Assembly (NCBI RefSeq): GCF_024758725.1
Contig: NZ_CP096972.1
Span: 2,524,001 to 2,588,000 of the forward strand
Length of the DNA: 64,000 nucleotides
Reading direction: 5' to 3'
From: Sphingomonas sp. SUN039
GTDB lineage: Bacteria; Pseudomonadota; Alphaproteobacteria; Sphingomonadales; Sphingomonadaceae
The notes beneath the pieces were generated by a model. That model worked only from the letters and a program-made list of their open reading frames with translations. It ran no database searches and had not been told where the DNA came from. The position numbers and the translations under genes are program-made. Positions 19,904 through 33,100 of the stretch are shown one piece after another (position 1 is the stretch's first letter; each line of letters begins with the position of its first letter).

Positions 19904-19933
19904 GGCCGTCCGGGCAACCGGGCGGCCTTTTTT
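19904..19933 (+). terminator. Rho-independent terminator of the lipoprotein gene
   Basis: GGCCGTCCGGG-CAA-CCGGGCGGCC followed by TTTTTT, 22 nt after the stop codon. Confidence 0.9.
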
Positions 19934-19972
19934 GTTGTAGCGCGCGAAGCGGGCGCAGCGCATGATCGCGCG

Positions 19973-20119
19973 ATGCGAACCTTGCTTCTTGTCGCCCTGA
20001 TGCTCGCCGGATGCAGCAGCGCCAACCGGACCGACGGCGTCACGCCGAGCGAGGCGGCGCAATTGAACGCCGCAGCGGACAAGCTCGACGCCCAAAGCGA
20101 GAATGCGACGCGCCAGTAG
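19973..20119 (+). CDS. Very small lipoprotein (48 aa)
   Basis: ATG 19973 to TAG 20119. Translation MRTLLLVALMLAGCSSANR gives a compact signal sequence with lipobox LAGC, then a 30-residue polar helix rich in Ala, Asp and Gln (LNAAADKLDAQSEN). The coding signature (lipobox position, GC-rich third positions) and its place behind another lipoprotein gene support a real gene. It is separated from that gene by a terminator, so it needs its own promoter, which was not identified. Function unknown. Confidence 0.55.
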   Translation: MRTLLLVALMLAGCSSANRTDGVTPSEAAQLNAAADKLDAQSENATRQ

Positions 20120-20134
20120 CGCAAACGGGGAAGT

Positions 20135-22234
20135 CTAGTCGGTCGGCGGCTCGTTGTGCCAGAACCGTGTCACATCGATACGCTGTTCGAACGCCACGCC
20201 GATACGGCGATCGTGCGCCCAGCGCACCGTGGCTGGGAATTGCTCGGCCGCGCTGAGTTTCAGCACCACCGCGTTCGAGATCTTCGCATCGGGATCAATC
20301 TCGATCATGGCACCGCCGCCCGAGATATTTCGGACGCGCACCGGATGCGTTTCGCCCTCGCTGCATAGCTGGCCCCGGCGAAGGAGCGCCGCGCGCGGCT
20401 CGCGCTCGACGGCGTCGAGGGTGCGCCCGCTGCGCGCCGCAATCAGCGCCGCTGCCTGCCCGCCGTCCATGGCCTTGCCCAGAATATAGCCCTGTGCCCG
20501 CGAGCAGCCGAGCGACCGTATGACCGATATCTCGCCCGCCGTTTCCGCGCCCTCCGCGGTCGTCGTCATGCCGAGGCTTTCGGCCAGCGCCACGATTGCC
20601 GAGATGAACCGCATGTCGACGCCGTCGTCGGTCGACAGGCCGCGCACGAACGACCGGTCGATCTTGATCGTATCGAAGGGCAGGCGTTTCAGATTGGCGA
20701 GGCTCGCATAGCCGGTGCCGAAATCGTCGAGCGCGAAGCGGACGCCGAGCTGCTTGATCGTCGCGAACATCGCATCGATACGGTCGCCCTCGGCGACAAA
20801 AACGCCTTCGGTCAGTTCGAGTTCGAGCCGGTCGGGCGCGACGCCCGACGCAGCCAGCGCATTCGAGACCAGCGCGGGAAGCTGTGCACTGCGGAACTGG
20901 AGCGGCGAGATGTTGACCGCGATCCGGATTTCGTCGGGCCAGTGCGCGGCCTCGGCGAGCGCGGTCCGCAATACCCATTCGCCGATTGGGCCGATGATGC
21001 CGATTTCCTCGGCAATCGGGATGAACAGCGACGGTGAAATCTCGCCGCGTTCGGGATGGTCCCAGCGGGCCAGCGCCTCGAACGCGCAGGGCCGGTCGGT
21101 CGCGAGATCGAACACCGGCTGATAGGCGAGGCGTAGTTGGCCCTTGGCGAGCGCCTCGCGCAGGTCGTCCTCGAGCAGGCGGCGGTCGTCGGCATCGCGG
21201 TGCATCTGCGGCTGGTAAAAACTGTGGACGCCACGCCCCGCCGCTTTCGCGTCGTACAGCGCGAGGTCGGCGTTACGGAGCAATTCGTCGGGATCCTCGC
21301 CGTCGAAAGGTGAAATGGCGATGCCGACCGATGCCCCGATCGAAATCGTCGAAGGGCCGATGGTATAGGGAAACGACAACCGCTTGATGACGGCATCGGC
21401 CAGTCGGGCGAGATTTTCGCGGTCGTCGACATCGGGGACGACCACCGTGAATTCGTCGCCGCCGAGGCGGCAGACACAGCCATGGTCGCCGACGACATGC
21501 GACAGCCGCTGGGCGACCTGTTGCAACAGCACATCGCCGACCGGATGCCCGAGCGTATCGTTGACGCCCTTGAACCGGTCGAGGTCGAGCATGAACAGCC
21601 CGCAATCGCCCTGCCCTTTCAGCTTTCCCTCGGTTTCGAGCGCGGCCTGCAAGGTCCGCCGCATCAGCACGCGATTGGGCAGGCCGGTCAGCGAATCATA
21701 ATGGGCAAGCCGCGCAATTTCGGCATCGGCGCGGCGCGATCCCGACAGATCGAGCGCGAAACCGCGGAACCCGGCATAGGCTCCGTGCGCGTCGAGCATC
21801 GGGCGACCGCTGAGCGACCACCAGACGGCAGGGTCGTGCGCGGCCTGCACCGCGACATCGGCAAAGGCAGTGCGGCCGCCGAAGTGAAAGCCCAGCGTCC
21901 GGGCGACCGAACCCCCTTCGGAACCACCTTCGGGCGCGACGAGATCGGACAGGGCAAGCGTCGAAAGGTCGTCGTCGGCAAGCTGCAGGTCGGCGATCAT
22001 GCGCGGCGTCAGATAGGCGATCCTTCCGTCGCTGTCGGTGGCCCAGAACCATGCCTTGCGGCTCGCCTCGACATCGCCCAGCAATCCCTCGCGGTCGGTC
22101 AGCGGGTCGCCGTCATGGCCGTCGCCGCGCCCATGGCCGCGCATCGCCGCCAGCGATTCCGACAGGCGCGCGAGCACCGAGCCGGACGGCACAGGGTCTT
22201 CGGACTGGACCAGATGGCGGAGCGACGGACGCAT
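20135..22234 (-). CDS. PAS-GGDEF-EAL-PilZ cyclic-di-GMP protein
   Basis: 699 aa. Order: an N-terminal sensory PAS-like region (about 60-170); GGDEF (about 180-340) with DSLTGLPNR and an intact active site RLGGDEF; EAL (about 355-610) with FEALARW, LELTEG, DDFGTGYASLANLKRLP and KIDRSF; C-terminal PilZ-like domain (about 620-699) with VRVRNISGGGAMIEID. Both catalytic motifs look complete, so it could make and degrade c-di-GMP, with PilZ sensing it. No membrane segment. It stands alone downstream of groESL. Confidence 0.9.
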   Translation of the reverse strand: MRPSLRHLVQSEDPVPSGSVLARLSESLAAMRGHGRGDGHDGDPLTDREGLLGDVEASRKAWFWATDSDGRIAYLTPRMIADLQLADDDLSTLALSDLVAPEGGSEGGSVARTLGFHFGGRTAFADVAVQAAHDPAVWWSLSGRPMLDAHGAYAGFRGFALDLSGSRRADAEIARLAHYDSLTGLPNRVLMRRTLQAALETEGKLKGQGDCGLFMLDLDRFKGVNDTLGHPVGDVLLQQVAQRLSHVVGDHGCVCRLGGDEFTVVVPDVDDRENLARLADAVIKRLSFPYTIGPSTISIGASVGIAISPFDGEDPDELLRNADLALYDAKAAGRGVHSFYQPQMHRDADDRRLLEDDLREALAKGQLRLAYQPVFDLATDRPCAFEALARWDHPERGEISPSLFIPIAEEIGIIGPIGEWVLRTALAEAAHWPDEIRIAVNISPLQFRSAQLPALVSNALAASGVAPDRLELELTEGVFVAEGDRIDAMFATIKQLGVRFALDDFGTGYASLANLKRLPFDTIKIDRSFVRGLSTDDGVDMRFISAIVALAESLGMTTTAEGAETAGEISVIRSLGCSRAQGYILGKAMDGGQAAALIAARSGRTLDAVEREPRAALLRRGQLCSEGETHPVRVRNISGGGAMIEIDPDAKISNAVVLKLSAAEQFPATVRWAHDRRIGVAFEQRIDVTRFWHNEPPTD

Positions 22235-22289
22235 CGTTTGTCCGTGCTACGCGGACAGGGTTGATTTAGCGTTAGCGATACACGCGAAA

Positions 22290-22325
22290 CAGCCGGGGCG
22301 GTGAGGCCCCGGCTGTCGGCTTTTT
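22290..22325. terminator. Strong hairpin, probable transcription terminator after groEL
   Basis: CAGCCGGGGC-loop-GCCCCGGCTG (22290-22315). On the minus strand it is followed by TTT after a groEL-proximal A/T-rich run; on the plus strand a TTTTT run lies 5 nt past the stem. It may terminate in either direction. Confidence 0.6.
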
Positions 22326-22340
22326 CGGTTAGACTAGCAG

Positions 22341-22449
22341 GCAGCGGCAAAGCCGCTGCTTCGTCGGTCGGGACTTCGGTGAGCCGAAGCCCGCCGTCCG
22401 GTCCGGAACGAGTCCGGGAATAGCATCGCTATTCCCGGCCGTTCTCGGA

Positions 22450-22450
<1 letters not shown>
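22341..22450. repeat. Cluster of hairpins directly after groEL
   Basis: GCAGCGGC-AAA-GCCGCTGC (22341-22359), GGGACTTCGGTGAGCCGAAGCCC (about 22371-22392) and a long imperfect stem 22401-22450 whose core is GGGAATAGC-ATC-GCTATTCCC. Dispersed-repeat or 3'-UTR stabilising structures; no coding signal was seen. Confidence 0.5.
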
Positions 22451-24129
<1,679 letters not shown>

Positions 24130-24196
24130 TCAGAAAGTCACAAAGGTCACACCTGAAACACTATCGAATCAGGCTGCGATCCCGAGCCCGTTGGCG

Positions 24197-24484
24197 TCAG
24201 CCAACAATCCCGAGAATATCGCTTTCCTTCATGATGAGCAGGTCTTCGCCGTCGAGCTTGACCTCGGTGCCCGACCATTTGCCGAACAGGATCTTGTCGC
24301 CCGCCTTAACGTCGAGCGGGGTCACGGTGCCGTCCTCGGCCTTGGTGCCCGAACCGACCGAGACGATTTCGCCTTCCTGGGGCTTTTCCTTGGCGGTGTC
24401 GGGAATGATGATGCCGCCAGCCGTTTTCTCTTCCGCTTCGATGCGGCGGACCAGCACGCGGTCGTGCAGGGGTCGAAATGCCAT
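24197..24484 (-). CDS. groS: Co-chaperonin GroES (10 kDa)
   Basis: 95 aa from ATG 24484. Caps Gro[16 protein letters not shown], the mobile loop [12 protein letters not shown] and GEIVSVGSG are diagnostic. Upstream in-frame residues are discarded because they run through the CIRCE operator. First gene of the groESL operon. Confidence 0.97.
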   Translation of the reverse strand: MAFRPLHDRVLVRRIEAEEKTAGGIIIPDTAKEKPQEGEIVSVGSGTKAEDGTVTPLDVKAGDKILFGKWSGTEVKLDGEDLLIMKESDILGIVG

Positions 24485-24530
24485 ATGATTTGCCCTTTGT
24501 TGATGCCCCGGGAGGAGCGTGATTCGCGCG

Positions 24531-24557
24531 TTAGCACTCAGCGAGTGCGAGTGCCAG
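24531..24557. promoter_or_regulatory. CIRCE element (HrcA operator) of groESL
   Basis: TTAGCACTC (24531-24539), 9 nt, GAGTGCCAG (24549-24557), against the consensus TTAGCACTC-N9-GAGTGCTAA. The second half-site differs in two bases. It lies 47 bp before the groES ATG, so HrcA repression of the operon is expected. Confidence 0.9.
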
Positions 24558-24647
24558 CAAAGGGGCATATGGGCAGCGCCGCATGGAGCGTCAAGGGTTC
24601 GCTGAGCGTGAATTGACGGACTAGGTTCGATGGACTAAGTCGAAGAT

Positions 24648-24902
24648 ATGACCGCGCTGAACGTCCATGAAGCCAAGACACATTTTTCGCGTGTCCTGAC
24701 GCGCGTCGAGTCGGGCGAGGAAGTGGTAATCGCGCGCGGCGGAAAGCCGATTGCGCGTGTCGTGCCATACGATCCGGAGGCACGCTCCAAGCGCAAACTG
24801 GGATTTTTGCGCGGGCAGATCGACGTCCCCGAGGATTTCGACACGATGTTTCAGAAAGAGATCGAGGGTATGCTCGGCGAGCTGACCATTCCGCAGCGAT
24901 GA
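24648..24902 (+). CDS. Phd/YefM-family antitoxin
   Basis: 84 aa. MTALNVHEAKTHFSRVLTRVESGEEVVIARGGKPIARVVP is the Phd/YefM fold that binds operator DNA; the C-terminal part (about 50-84) would wrap the toxin. It overlaps the PIN toxin gene by 4 nt (ATGA), the usual antitoxin-first order. The pair probably represses its own promoter, which lies in the 90 bp between the CIRCE site and the ATG. Confidence 0.92.
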   Translation: MTALNVHEAKTHFSRVLTRVESGEEVVIARGGKPIARVVPYDPEARSKRKLGFLRGQIDVPEDFDTMFQKEIEGMLGELTIPQR

Positions 24903-25285
24903 GCCTGCTTCTCGATACGCATATTCTGCTTTGGGTCGGCGAGTCGCCTGAAAAATTGCCATCCGACATCGCCGATATGATCGAAAATGGGGACGACGAC
25001 GTCGCGTTCAGCACTGTGAATATCTGGGAAATCGCGATCAAATACGCGCTCGGTCGCCCCGATTTCCGCACGGACCCGGCGCTGGTTTTGCGCCGTTTCC
25101 GCGAGGCGGGCTATCGCGAGCTGGCGGTAACGAGCGAACACGCGATGCGTGTCGGCACACTCGCACGGCTGCACAACGACCCGTTCGACAGATTGCTGGT
25201 GGCGCAAGCCATGGTCGAAGGGATGACGCTGTTGACAGCCGACGCGGCACTGGCGGCCTATCCGGCAATGGTTCGGATCGTCTGA
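24899..25285 (+). CDS. VapC-type PIN-domain toxin
   Basis: 128 aa ribonuclease of a type II toxin-antitoxin pair. Acidic residues of the PIN active site: D in LLLDTHILLW, E in TVNIWEIAIK, D in HNDPFDRLLVAQA and D in LLTADAAL. All four look intact, so the toxin should be active against RNA (often tRNA) when free. Coupled to the antitoxin upstream. Confidence 0.92.
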   Translation: MSLLLDTHILLWVGESPEKLPSDIADMIENGDDDVAFSTVNIWEIAIKYALGRPDFRTDPALVLRRFREAGYRELAVTSEHAMRVGTLARLHNDPFDRLLVAQAMVEGMTLLTADAALAAYPAMVRIV

Positions 25286-25289
25286 CGTC

Positions 25290-25916
25290 GTGACCCGGCC
25301 GATCGACGAGCAACCGTCCTGCGTCACTGACCGCTGGCCCGACCGCGTGCGCCTCCCCTTCGCTTTCGACCCCGCAGCCTTGCAGGCGGACCTCGCCGCC
25401 TTCGACACGACCGACTGGACCCGCCATTTCGTGCCGCAGAATTACGAGGGCAAATGGGACGTTCTGCCGCTGCGTGCCAAGCGAGGGGCGACGCATCCGG
25501 TGGCGATGATCTATTCGGACCCGGTGGCGACCGATTATGTCGACACGCCCTGGCTCGACCACGCGCCCTGTCTGCGTGCGGTCCTCGCACAGTTCGACTG
25601 CACTATGTTGTCGGCACGGCTGATGCGCCTGACGCCAGGGTCGACGATCAAGGAGCACAGCGACCTCGACCTCGATGCGGCCCTCGGTCGCGCGCGCATC
25701 CACGTGCCGGTGATCACCAATGACGATGTTGTATTTCTGCTGAACCGGGTCGCGGTCGATATGGCTCCGGGCAGCGTCTGGTATCTGCGTCTCGCCGACC
25801 CGCATTACGTCCACAACGGCGGCACGACCGACCGGGTTCACCTCGTTATCGACGTGCTGACAAACGACTGGGTGGTCGCGCAGTTGGACGCTGGAGTTGC
25901 GACCGAAGCGGGTTAA
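25290..25916 (+). CDS. Aspartyl/asparaginyl beta-hydroxylase family dioxygenase
   Basis: 208 aa with a GTG start 4 nt after the toxin gene. The iron-ligand HxD is KEHSDLDLD and the distal His is in TTDRVHLVIDV; RIHVPVITN and APGSVWYLR are typical of the Asp/Asn hydroxylase fold. A 2-oxoglutarate/Fe(II) oxygenase acting on a peptidyl or small-molecule Asp/Asn is expected; the bacterial substrate is unknown. Co-directional with the toxin pair but probably unrelated. Confidence 0.82.
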   Translation: MTRPIDEQPSCVTDRWPDRVRLPFAFDPAALQADLAAFDTTDWTRHFVPQNYEGKWDVLPLRAKRGATHPVAMIYSDPVATDYVDTPWLDHAPCLRAVLAQFDCTMLSARLMRLTPGSTIKEHSDLDLDAALGRARIHVPVITNDDVVFLLNRVAVDMAPGSVWYLRLADPHYVHNGGTTDRVHLVIDVLTNDWVVAQLDAGVATEAG

Positions 25917-26001
25917 GCCCGAACCTGCACTTTACCCCCTGCCGCCGCTCGGCTACCGCGCGCTGTATGAGCATGGCAGGACACTCAGGGATTTTCGGGC
26001 G

Positions 26002-27852
26002 ATGAATCTGGTACGCGGCGCGTGGCGCATTCTGGTCGGGATCAAGGACGGGCTGGTCCTGCTGTTCATGCTGCTGTTTTTCGGCGCGCTGGCCGCCGCA
26101 CTCACCGCGCGCCCGGGGACGAAATCGATCGGCACCGGCGCGCTGGTGATGGAGCTGAAAGGCAGCATCGTCGAGCAACCGGCAAGCATCAGCCCGACCG
26201 AGGCGCTGACCGGCGGCAGCCAGATGAAGCAATACCGCCTGCGCGACATTATCGCCGCGCTCGACGCCGCGGCGACCGACGACCGGGTGAAGACCGTGGT
26301 GCTCGACCTCGACGGCTTCACCGGCGGCGGGCAGGTCGCGCTCGGCGATGTCGGCGCGGCGCTCGACAAGGTCAAGGCGAAGAAGCCAGTGCTGGCGTTC
26401 GCGACCGGCTATAGCGACGACGCCTATCAGCTGGCGGCGCATGCGTCCGAAATCTGGCTCGACCCGATGGGGCTGGCGCTGTTCCAAGGGCCGGGCGGAT
26501 CGCGGCTCTATTACAAGGGCCTGCTCGAAAAGGTCGGCGCGAACGTCCATGTCTATCGCGTCGGCACGTATAAATCGGCGGTCGAACCCTATATCCTCGA
26601 CAAACAATCGCCCGCCGCCAAGGAGGCCGCGACTGCGCTCTACGCGTCGCTGTGGCAGGGCTGGCAGGCCGAAGTCGGCAAGGCGCGGCCCAAGGCGCAG
26701 CTGGCGGCCTTCATCGCCGATCCAGCCGGGGCGGTGGCGGCCAGCGGAGATACCGCCGTGGCAGCGCTCAAAGCCGGAATCGTCGATAAGCTCGCCGACC
26801 GCGCCGCCTTCGACAAGCGCGTCGCGCAGATCGCGGGCGCGGGCCGCAAGGAACAGGCCTATGCCCGGATCGAGCTGAAACCCTATATCGCCGCCAAGGC
26901 GCGCAAGACCGGCGACAAGGCCGTCGGCGTCGTGACGGTGGCGGGCATCATCCAGGATGGCGAGGCCGAGGCCGGGACTGCCGGTGGCGAGACCATCGGC
27001 AAGATCGTCGACAAGGCGGTGGCATCAGGCAAATACAAGGCGCTGGTGCTGCGGGTGGATTCGCCCGGCGGATCGGCGCTGGCGTCCGAACGGATCCGCT
27101 CCGCGCTGGTTGCGGCGCGGGCCAAGGGGATGCCGGTTGTGGTGTCGATGGGCAATGTCGCCGCATCGGGCGGCTATTGGGTGGCGATGGCATCGGACAA
27201 GGTGTTTGCCGAACCCTCGACGATCACCGGATCGATCGGTATTTTCGGGATCATCCCGACGTTCGAGAACGGCCTGAAGAAAATCGGCATCACCGCCGAC
27301 GGCGTGGCCACGACACCGTTGACCGGGCAGCCCGATGTGGTCGGCGGCACCAATGCCGCGTTCGACGGCGTGGTCCAGACCGCCATCGAATCCGGCTACA
27401 AGCGGTTCCTCAATCTGGTCGGCGGCGCGCGCAAGATGACGCCCGAAAAGGTCGACGGCATCGCGCAGGGCCGTGTCTGGGACGGCGGCACCGCGCGGCA
27501 ACTCGGGCTGGTCGATGCGTTCGGCGGCGTCGACGACGCGATTACCGAGGCAGCCCGCCTTGCCAAGCTCGACCCAGCCGAGCCGCATGCGGTGTGGCTC
27601 GACAAGCAGCCCGGCTGGCGCGAGGCCTTTGCCGCAATATTCGGGCCCGACGAAGAAGAGGGCGGCGCGACCGACCTGCTGTCGACGCTGTCGCGGGCGC
27701 GCATGGCCACGCTGGCGGGCGCTGTCGAGGATGCCCGCACGATGATGGCGTCGTCGGTAGTGCAGGCGCGTTGCCTCGAATGCCCGGTGGCGGCGGCACC
27801 GGTGAAACCGGCAACCGTGATGCAGTTGCTGACCGCATGGATGGGCGCATGA
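26002..27852 (+). CDS. sppA: Signal peptide peptidase SppA, long (67K) type
   Basis: 616 aa from ATG 26002. One N-terminal membrane anchor (LVLLFMLLFFGALAAALTA, about 18-36), then two tandem S49 peptidase domains. The Ser-Lys dyad is visible: K191 in VGTYKSAVEPY in the first repeat and S389 in GNVAASGGYWVAM in the second. It degrades cleaved signal peptides in the inner membrane. Overlaps the GNAT gene by 3 nt. Confidence 0.94.
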   Translation: MNLVRGAWRILVGIKDGLVLLFMLLFFGALAAALTARPGTKSIGTGALVMELKGSIVEQPASISPTEALTGGSQMKQYRLRDIIAALDAAATDDRVKTVVLDLDGFTGGGQVALGDVGAALDKVKAKKPVLAFATGYSDDAYQLAAHASEIWLDPMGLALFQGPGGSRLYYKGLLEKVGANVHVYRVGTYKSAVEPYILDKQSPAAKEAATALYASLWQGWQAEVGKARPKAQLAAFIADPAGAVAASGDTAVAALKAGIVDKLADRAAFDKRVAQIAGAGRKEQAYARIELKPYIAAKARKTGDKAVGVVTVAGIIQDGEAEAGTAGGETIGKIVDKAVASGKYKALVLRVDSPGGSALASERIRSALVAARAKGMPVVVSMGNVAASGGYWVAMASDKVFAEPSTITGSIGIFGIIPTFENGLKKIGITADGVATTPLTGQPDVVGGTNAAFDGVVQTAIESGYKRFLNLVGGARKMTPEKVDGIAQGRVWDGGTARQLGLVDAFGGVDDAITEAARLAKLDPAEPHAVWLDKQPGWREAFAAIFGPDEEEGGATDLLSTLSRARMATLAGAVEDARTMMASSVVQARCLECPVAAAPVKPATVMQLLTAWMGA

Positions 27853-28406
27853 TCGATTTGCGCCCCGCCACGCCCGACGATGCCCAGGCGCTGCTCGGCA
27901 TCTACGGCCCCTATGTGGTGACCAACGCGGTGTCGTTCGAAAGCCTGCCGCCGACGCCCAAAGAGATGCGCGCGCGGATCACGGCAGCGGGCGATACCCA
28001 TCCGTGGATCGTGGCGTGCGACGGCGAGAGCGGGCTGGTGCTGGGCTATGCCTTTGCCAAGCCCACGCGCCCCGGCAACGCGTACCGCTTCTCGGTCGAG
28101 ACGGCCTGCTATGTCGCGGGCGAGCTCGAGGGGCAGGGCATCCGCCGCACCCTGTACAGCGCACTGCTGTCGACGCTGACGGCGATGAATTACACCCAGG
28201 CAATTTCGCAACTGACAATGCCGCAGGACAAGGCGATCCTGCTGCACGAGGCGATGGGGTTCCGTCGTGCGGGCGTGTACCGCGAGGTCTGTTTCAAGAA
28301 CGGCCAGTGGATCGACGTCGGCGTCTGGCAACGCGAATTGTCGCAGCCGGGGACGCCGCCGGACGAGCCGCTGGGGTTTGCCGCGACGGGAATCGTGCGA
28401 AGCTAG
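27849..28406 (+). CDS. GNAT N-acetyltransferase, phosphinothricin/methionine-sulfone type
   Basis: 185 aa. IDLRPATPDDAQALLGIYGPYV at the start, VLGYAFAKP, YRFSVETACYV and the acetyl-CoA loop GELEGQGIRRTLYSALL fit the PAT/MnaT group, which acetylates phosphinothricin, methionine sulfone or related amino acids. The usual GxGxG/A of the CoA loop reads EGQGIRR. ATG overlaps the sppA stop; the 3' end overlaps the convergent CBS gene by 4 nt. Confidence 0.88.
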   Translation: MIDLRPATPDDAQALLGIYGPYVVTNAVSFESLPPTPKEMRARITAAGDTHPWIVACDGESGLVLGYAFAKPTRPGNAYRFSVETACYVAGELEGQGIRRTLYSALLSTLTAMNYTQAISQLTMPQDKAILLHEAMGFRRAGVYREVCFKNGQWIDVGVWQRELSQPGTPPDEPLGFAATGIVRS

Positions 28407-28828
28407 CTCGCGATATAATCCCGGAGCGCCGCGGCTTCGCTTTCGATCTTGTCGATGCGGTGTTTGACGAGGTCGCCGATCGATACAAAGCCGACCATCG
28501 CGCCGCCCTCGACTACCGGCAAATGGCGGATGCGCCGTCGGCTCATCATCGACAGCGCCGACATCACCGGCGCATCGGGCTCCACGGTCAGCGCTGGTGA
28601 GGTCATCACATCGCCGACGCGCTTGTCGAGCGCCGCCGCGCCATCGCGCTCGAGCCCGTAGATCACGTCGCGCTCCGAAAAAATGCCGATCACGCCGGTC
28701 GCATCGGTCACCGGTACGGCCCCGATCCGGAACGTCGCGAGCAGCTTCACGGCATCGGCAACGGTCGCATCGGGCGCAATCGAGGTCACCCCGCCGTCCT
28801 TGCCCGAAATTATGGCCCTGACAGTCAT
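28403..28828 (-). CDS. Tandem CBS-domain protein
   Basis: 141 aa from ATG 28828 (TVRAIISGK); an earlier start would add 19 residues. Two CBS domains: ATVADAVKLLATFRIGAVPVTDATGVIGIFSERDVIYGL and APVMSALSMMSRRRIRHLPVVEGG...GFVSIGDLVKHRI. The [ST]-x-[RG]-D-style SERD and SIGD sites should bind an adenine nucleotide. Stand-alone CBS pairs act as energy or redox sensors of partner enzymes; the partner is unknown here. Confidence 0.9.
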   Translation of the reverse strand: MTVRAIISGKDGGVTSIAPDATVADAVKLLATFRIGAVPVTDATGVIGIFSERDVIYGLERDGAAALDKRVGDVMTSPALTVEPDAPVMSALSMMSRRRIRHLPVVEGGAMVGFVSIGDLVKHRIDKIESEAAALRDYIAS

Positions 28829-28905
28829 CGGCGCATCTCCTACAGGCGACTCTGCACCGGTCGCTGGGGGGATAATTCCACGCACACGCCGGAAAGGAAA
28901 GCCGC

Positions 28906-29196
28906 TTGAACGATTCGCAACTCGACAACGCCGATTACGCGCGCTTTGCGTGGGGCCGCTACCGGCGGCTGATGCTGTGGATGACGCTCGCCTCGTTCGG
29001 CGCGGTCGTCATCGGGCTCGGTGCGCTGTACCTCGCCATCGGCGCCATGCCGCTGCTCGGGACGCTGTTTGCCGCCGGCGGAATTTTCTTTTCGGTGTTG
29101 CTGGCGGCAGCCCTTATGGGCCTCGTCTTCTTGTCGTCGGGCAGCGGCCATGACGACAGCATCGACGACCCGACCCGTCCCGAGGAGGAACGATGA
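28906..29196 (+). CDS. Small two-helix membrane protein
   Basis: 96 aa with a TTG start preceded by AAAGGAAAG. Charged N-terminus (about 1-22), two membrane segments (LMLWMTLASFGAVVIGLGALYLA and LLGTLFAAGGIFFSVLLAAALMGLVFL) and an acidic tail. It overlaps the thioesterase gene by 4 nt, so the two are coupled. No known family recognised. Confidence 0.75.
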   Translation: MNDSQLDNADYARFAWGRYRRLMLWMTLASFGAVVIGLGALYLAIGAMPLLGTLFAAGGIFFSVLLAAALMGLVFLSSGSGHDDSIDDPTRPEEER

Positions 29197-29564
29197 CCGA
29201 AAACGACCCCGTTCTGCGCGTCGCGCCGCGCCCCGCCGATATCAATTCGAACGGCCATATTTTCGGCGGCTGGGTGCTGAGCCAGATGGACATCGCAGGC
29301 GGCATCGTCGCGGGCCGTATCGCGCAAGGTGCCTGCGCGACCGTTGCCATCGAGACGATGCAGTTCATCGCGCCCATCCTGCTCGGCGACCTGATCTCGA
29401 TCTATGCGCGGGTCGAGCGGCGCGGACGCACCTCCGTCGCGATCCGGCTCGACGTCATCGCGGGCCGCGACCGCGGCCAGACCGAAGTCAAGGTGACGTC
29501 GGGCGTCTTCACCTTTGTGGCGCTCGACGAAAACCATCGCCCGAGGCCGCTGCCCGATGCCTAG
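29193..29564 (+). CDS. YciA-type acyl-CoA thioesterase
   Basis: 123 aa hot-dog fold. The active-site region NSNGHIFGGWVLSQMDIAGG (residues about 18-37) with the helix start at GGW is the YciA signature, where Asp/His-adjacent residues hydrolyse acyl-CoA. Probably trims acyl-CoA pools. Coupled to the small membrane protein upstream. Confidence 0.9.
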   Translation: MTENDPVLRVAPRPADINSNGHIFGGWVLSQMDIAGGIVAGRIAQGACATVAIETMQFIAPILLGDLISIYARVERRGRTSVAIRLDVIAGRDRGQTEVKVTSGVFTFVALDENHRPRPLPDA

Positions 29565-29585
29565 AGCAAAACTTGCCGCTCTGCC

Positions 29586-33094
<3,509 letters not shown>

Positions 33095-33100
33095 TCCGCG

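Noticed and set aside
27396-28928. 510-codon minus-strand frame opposite sppA and the GNAT gene
   Set aside because: Antisense of two well-identified genes; Arg- and His-rich translation typical of shadow frames.
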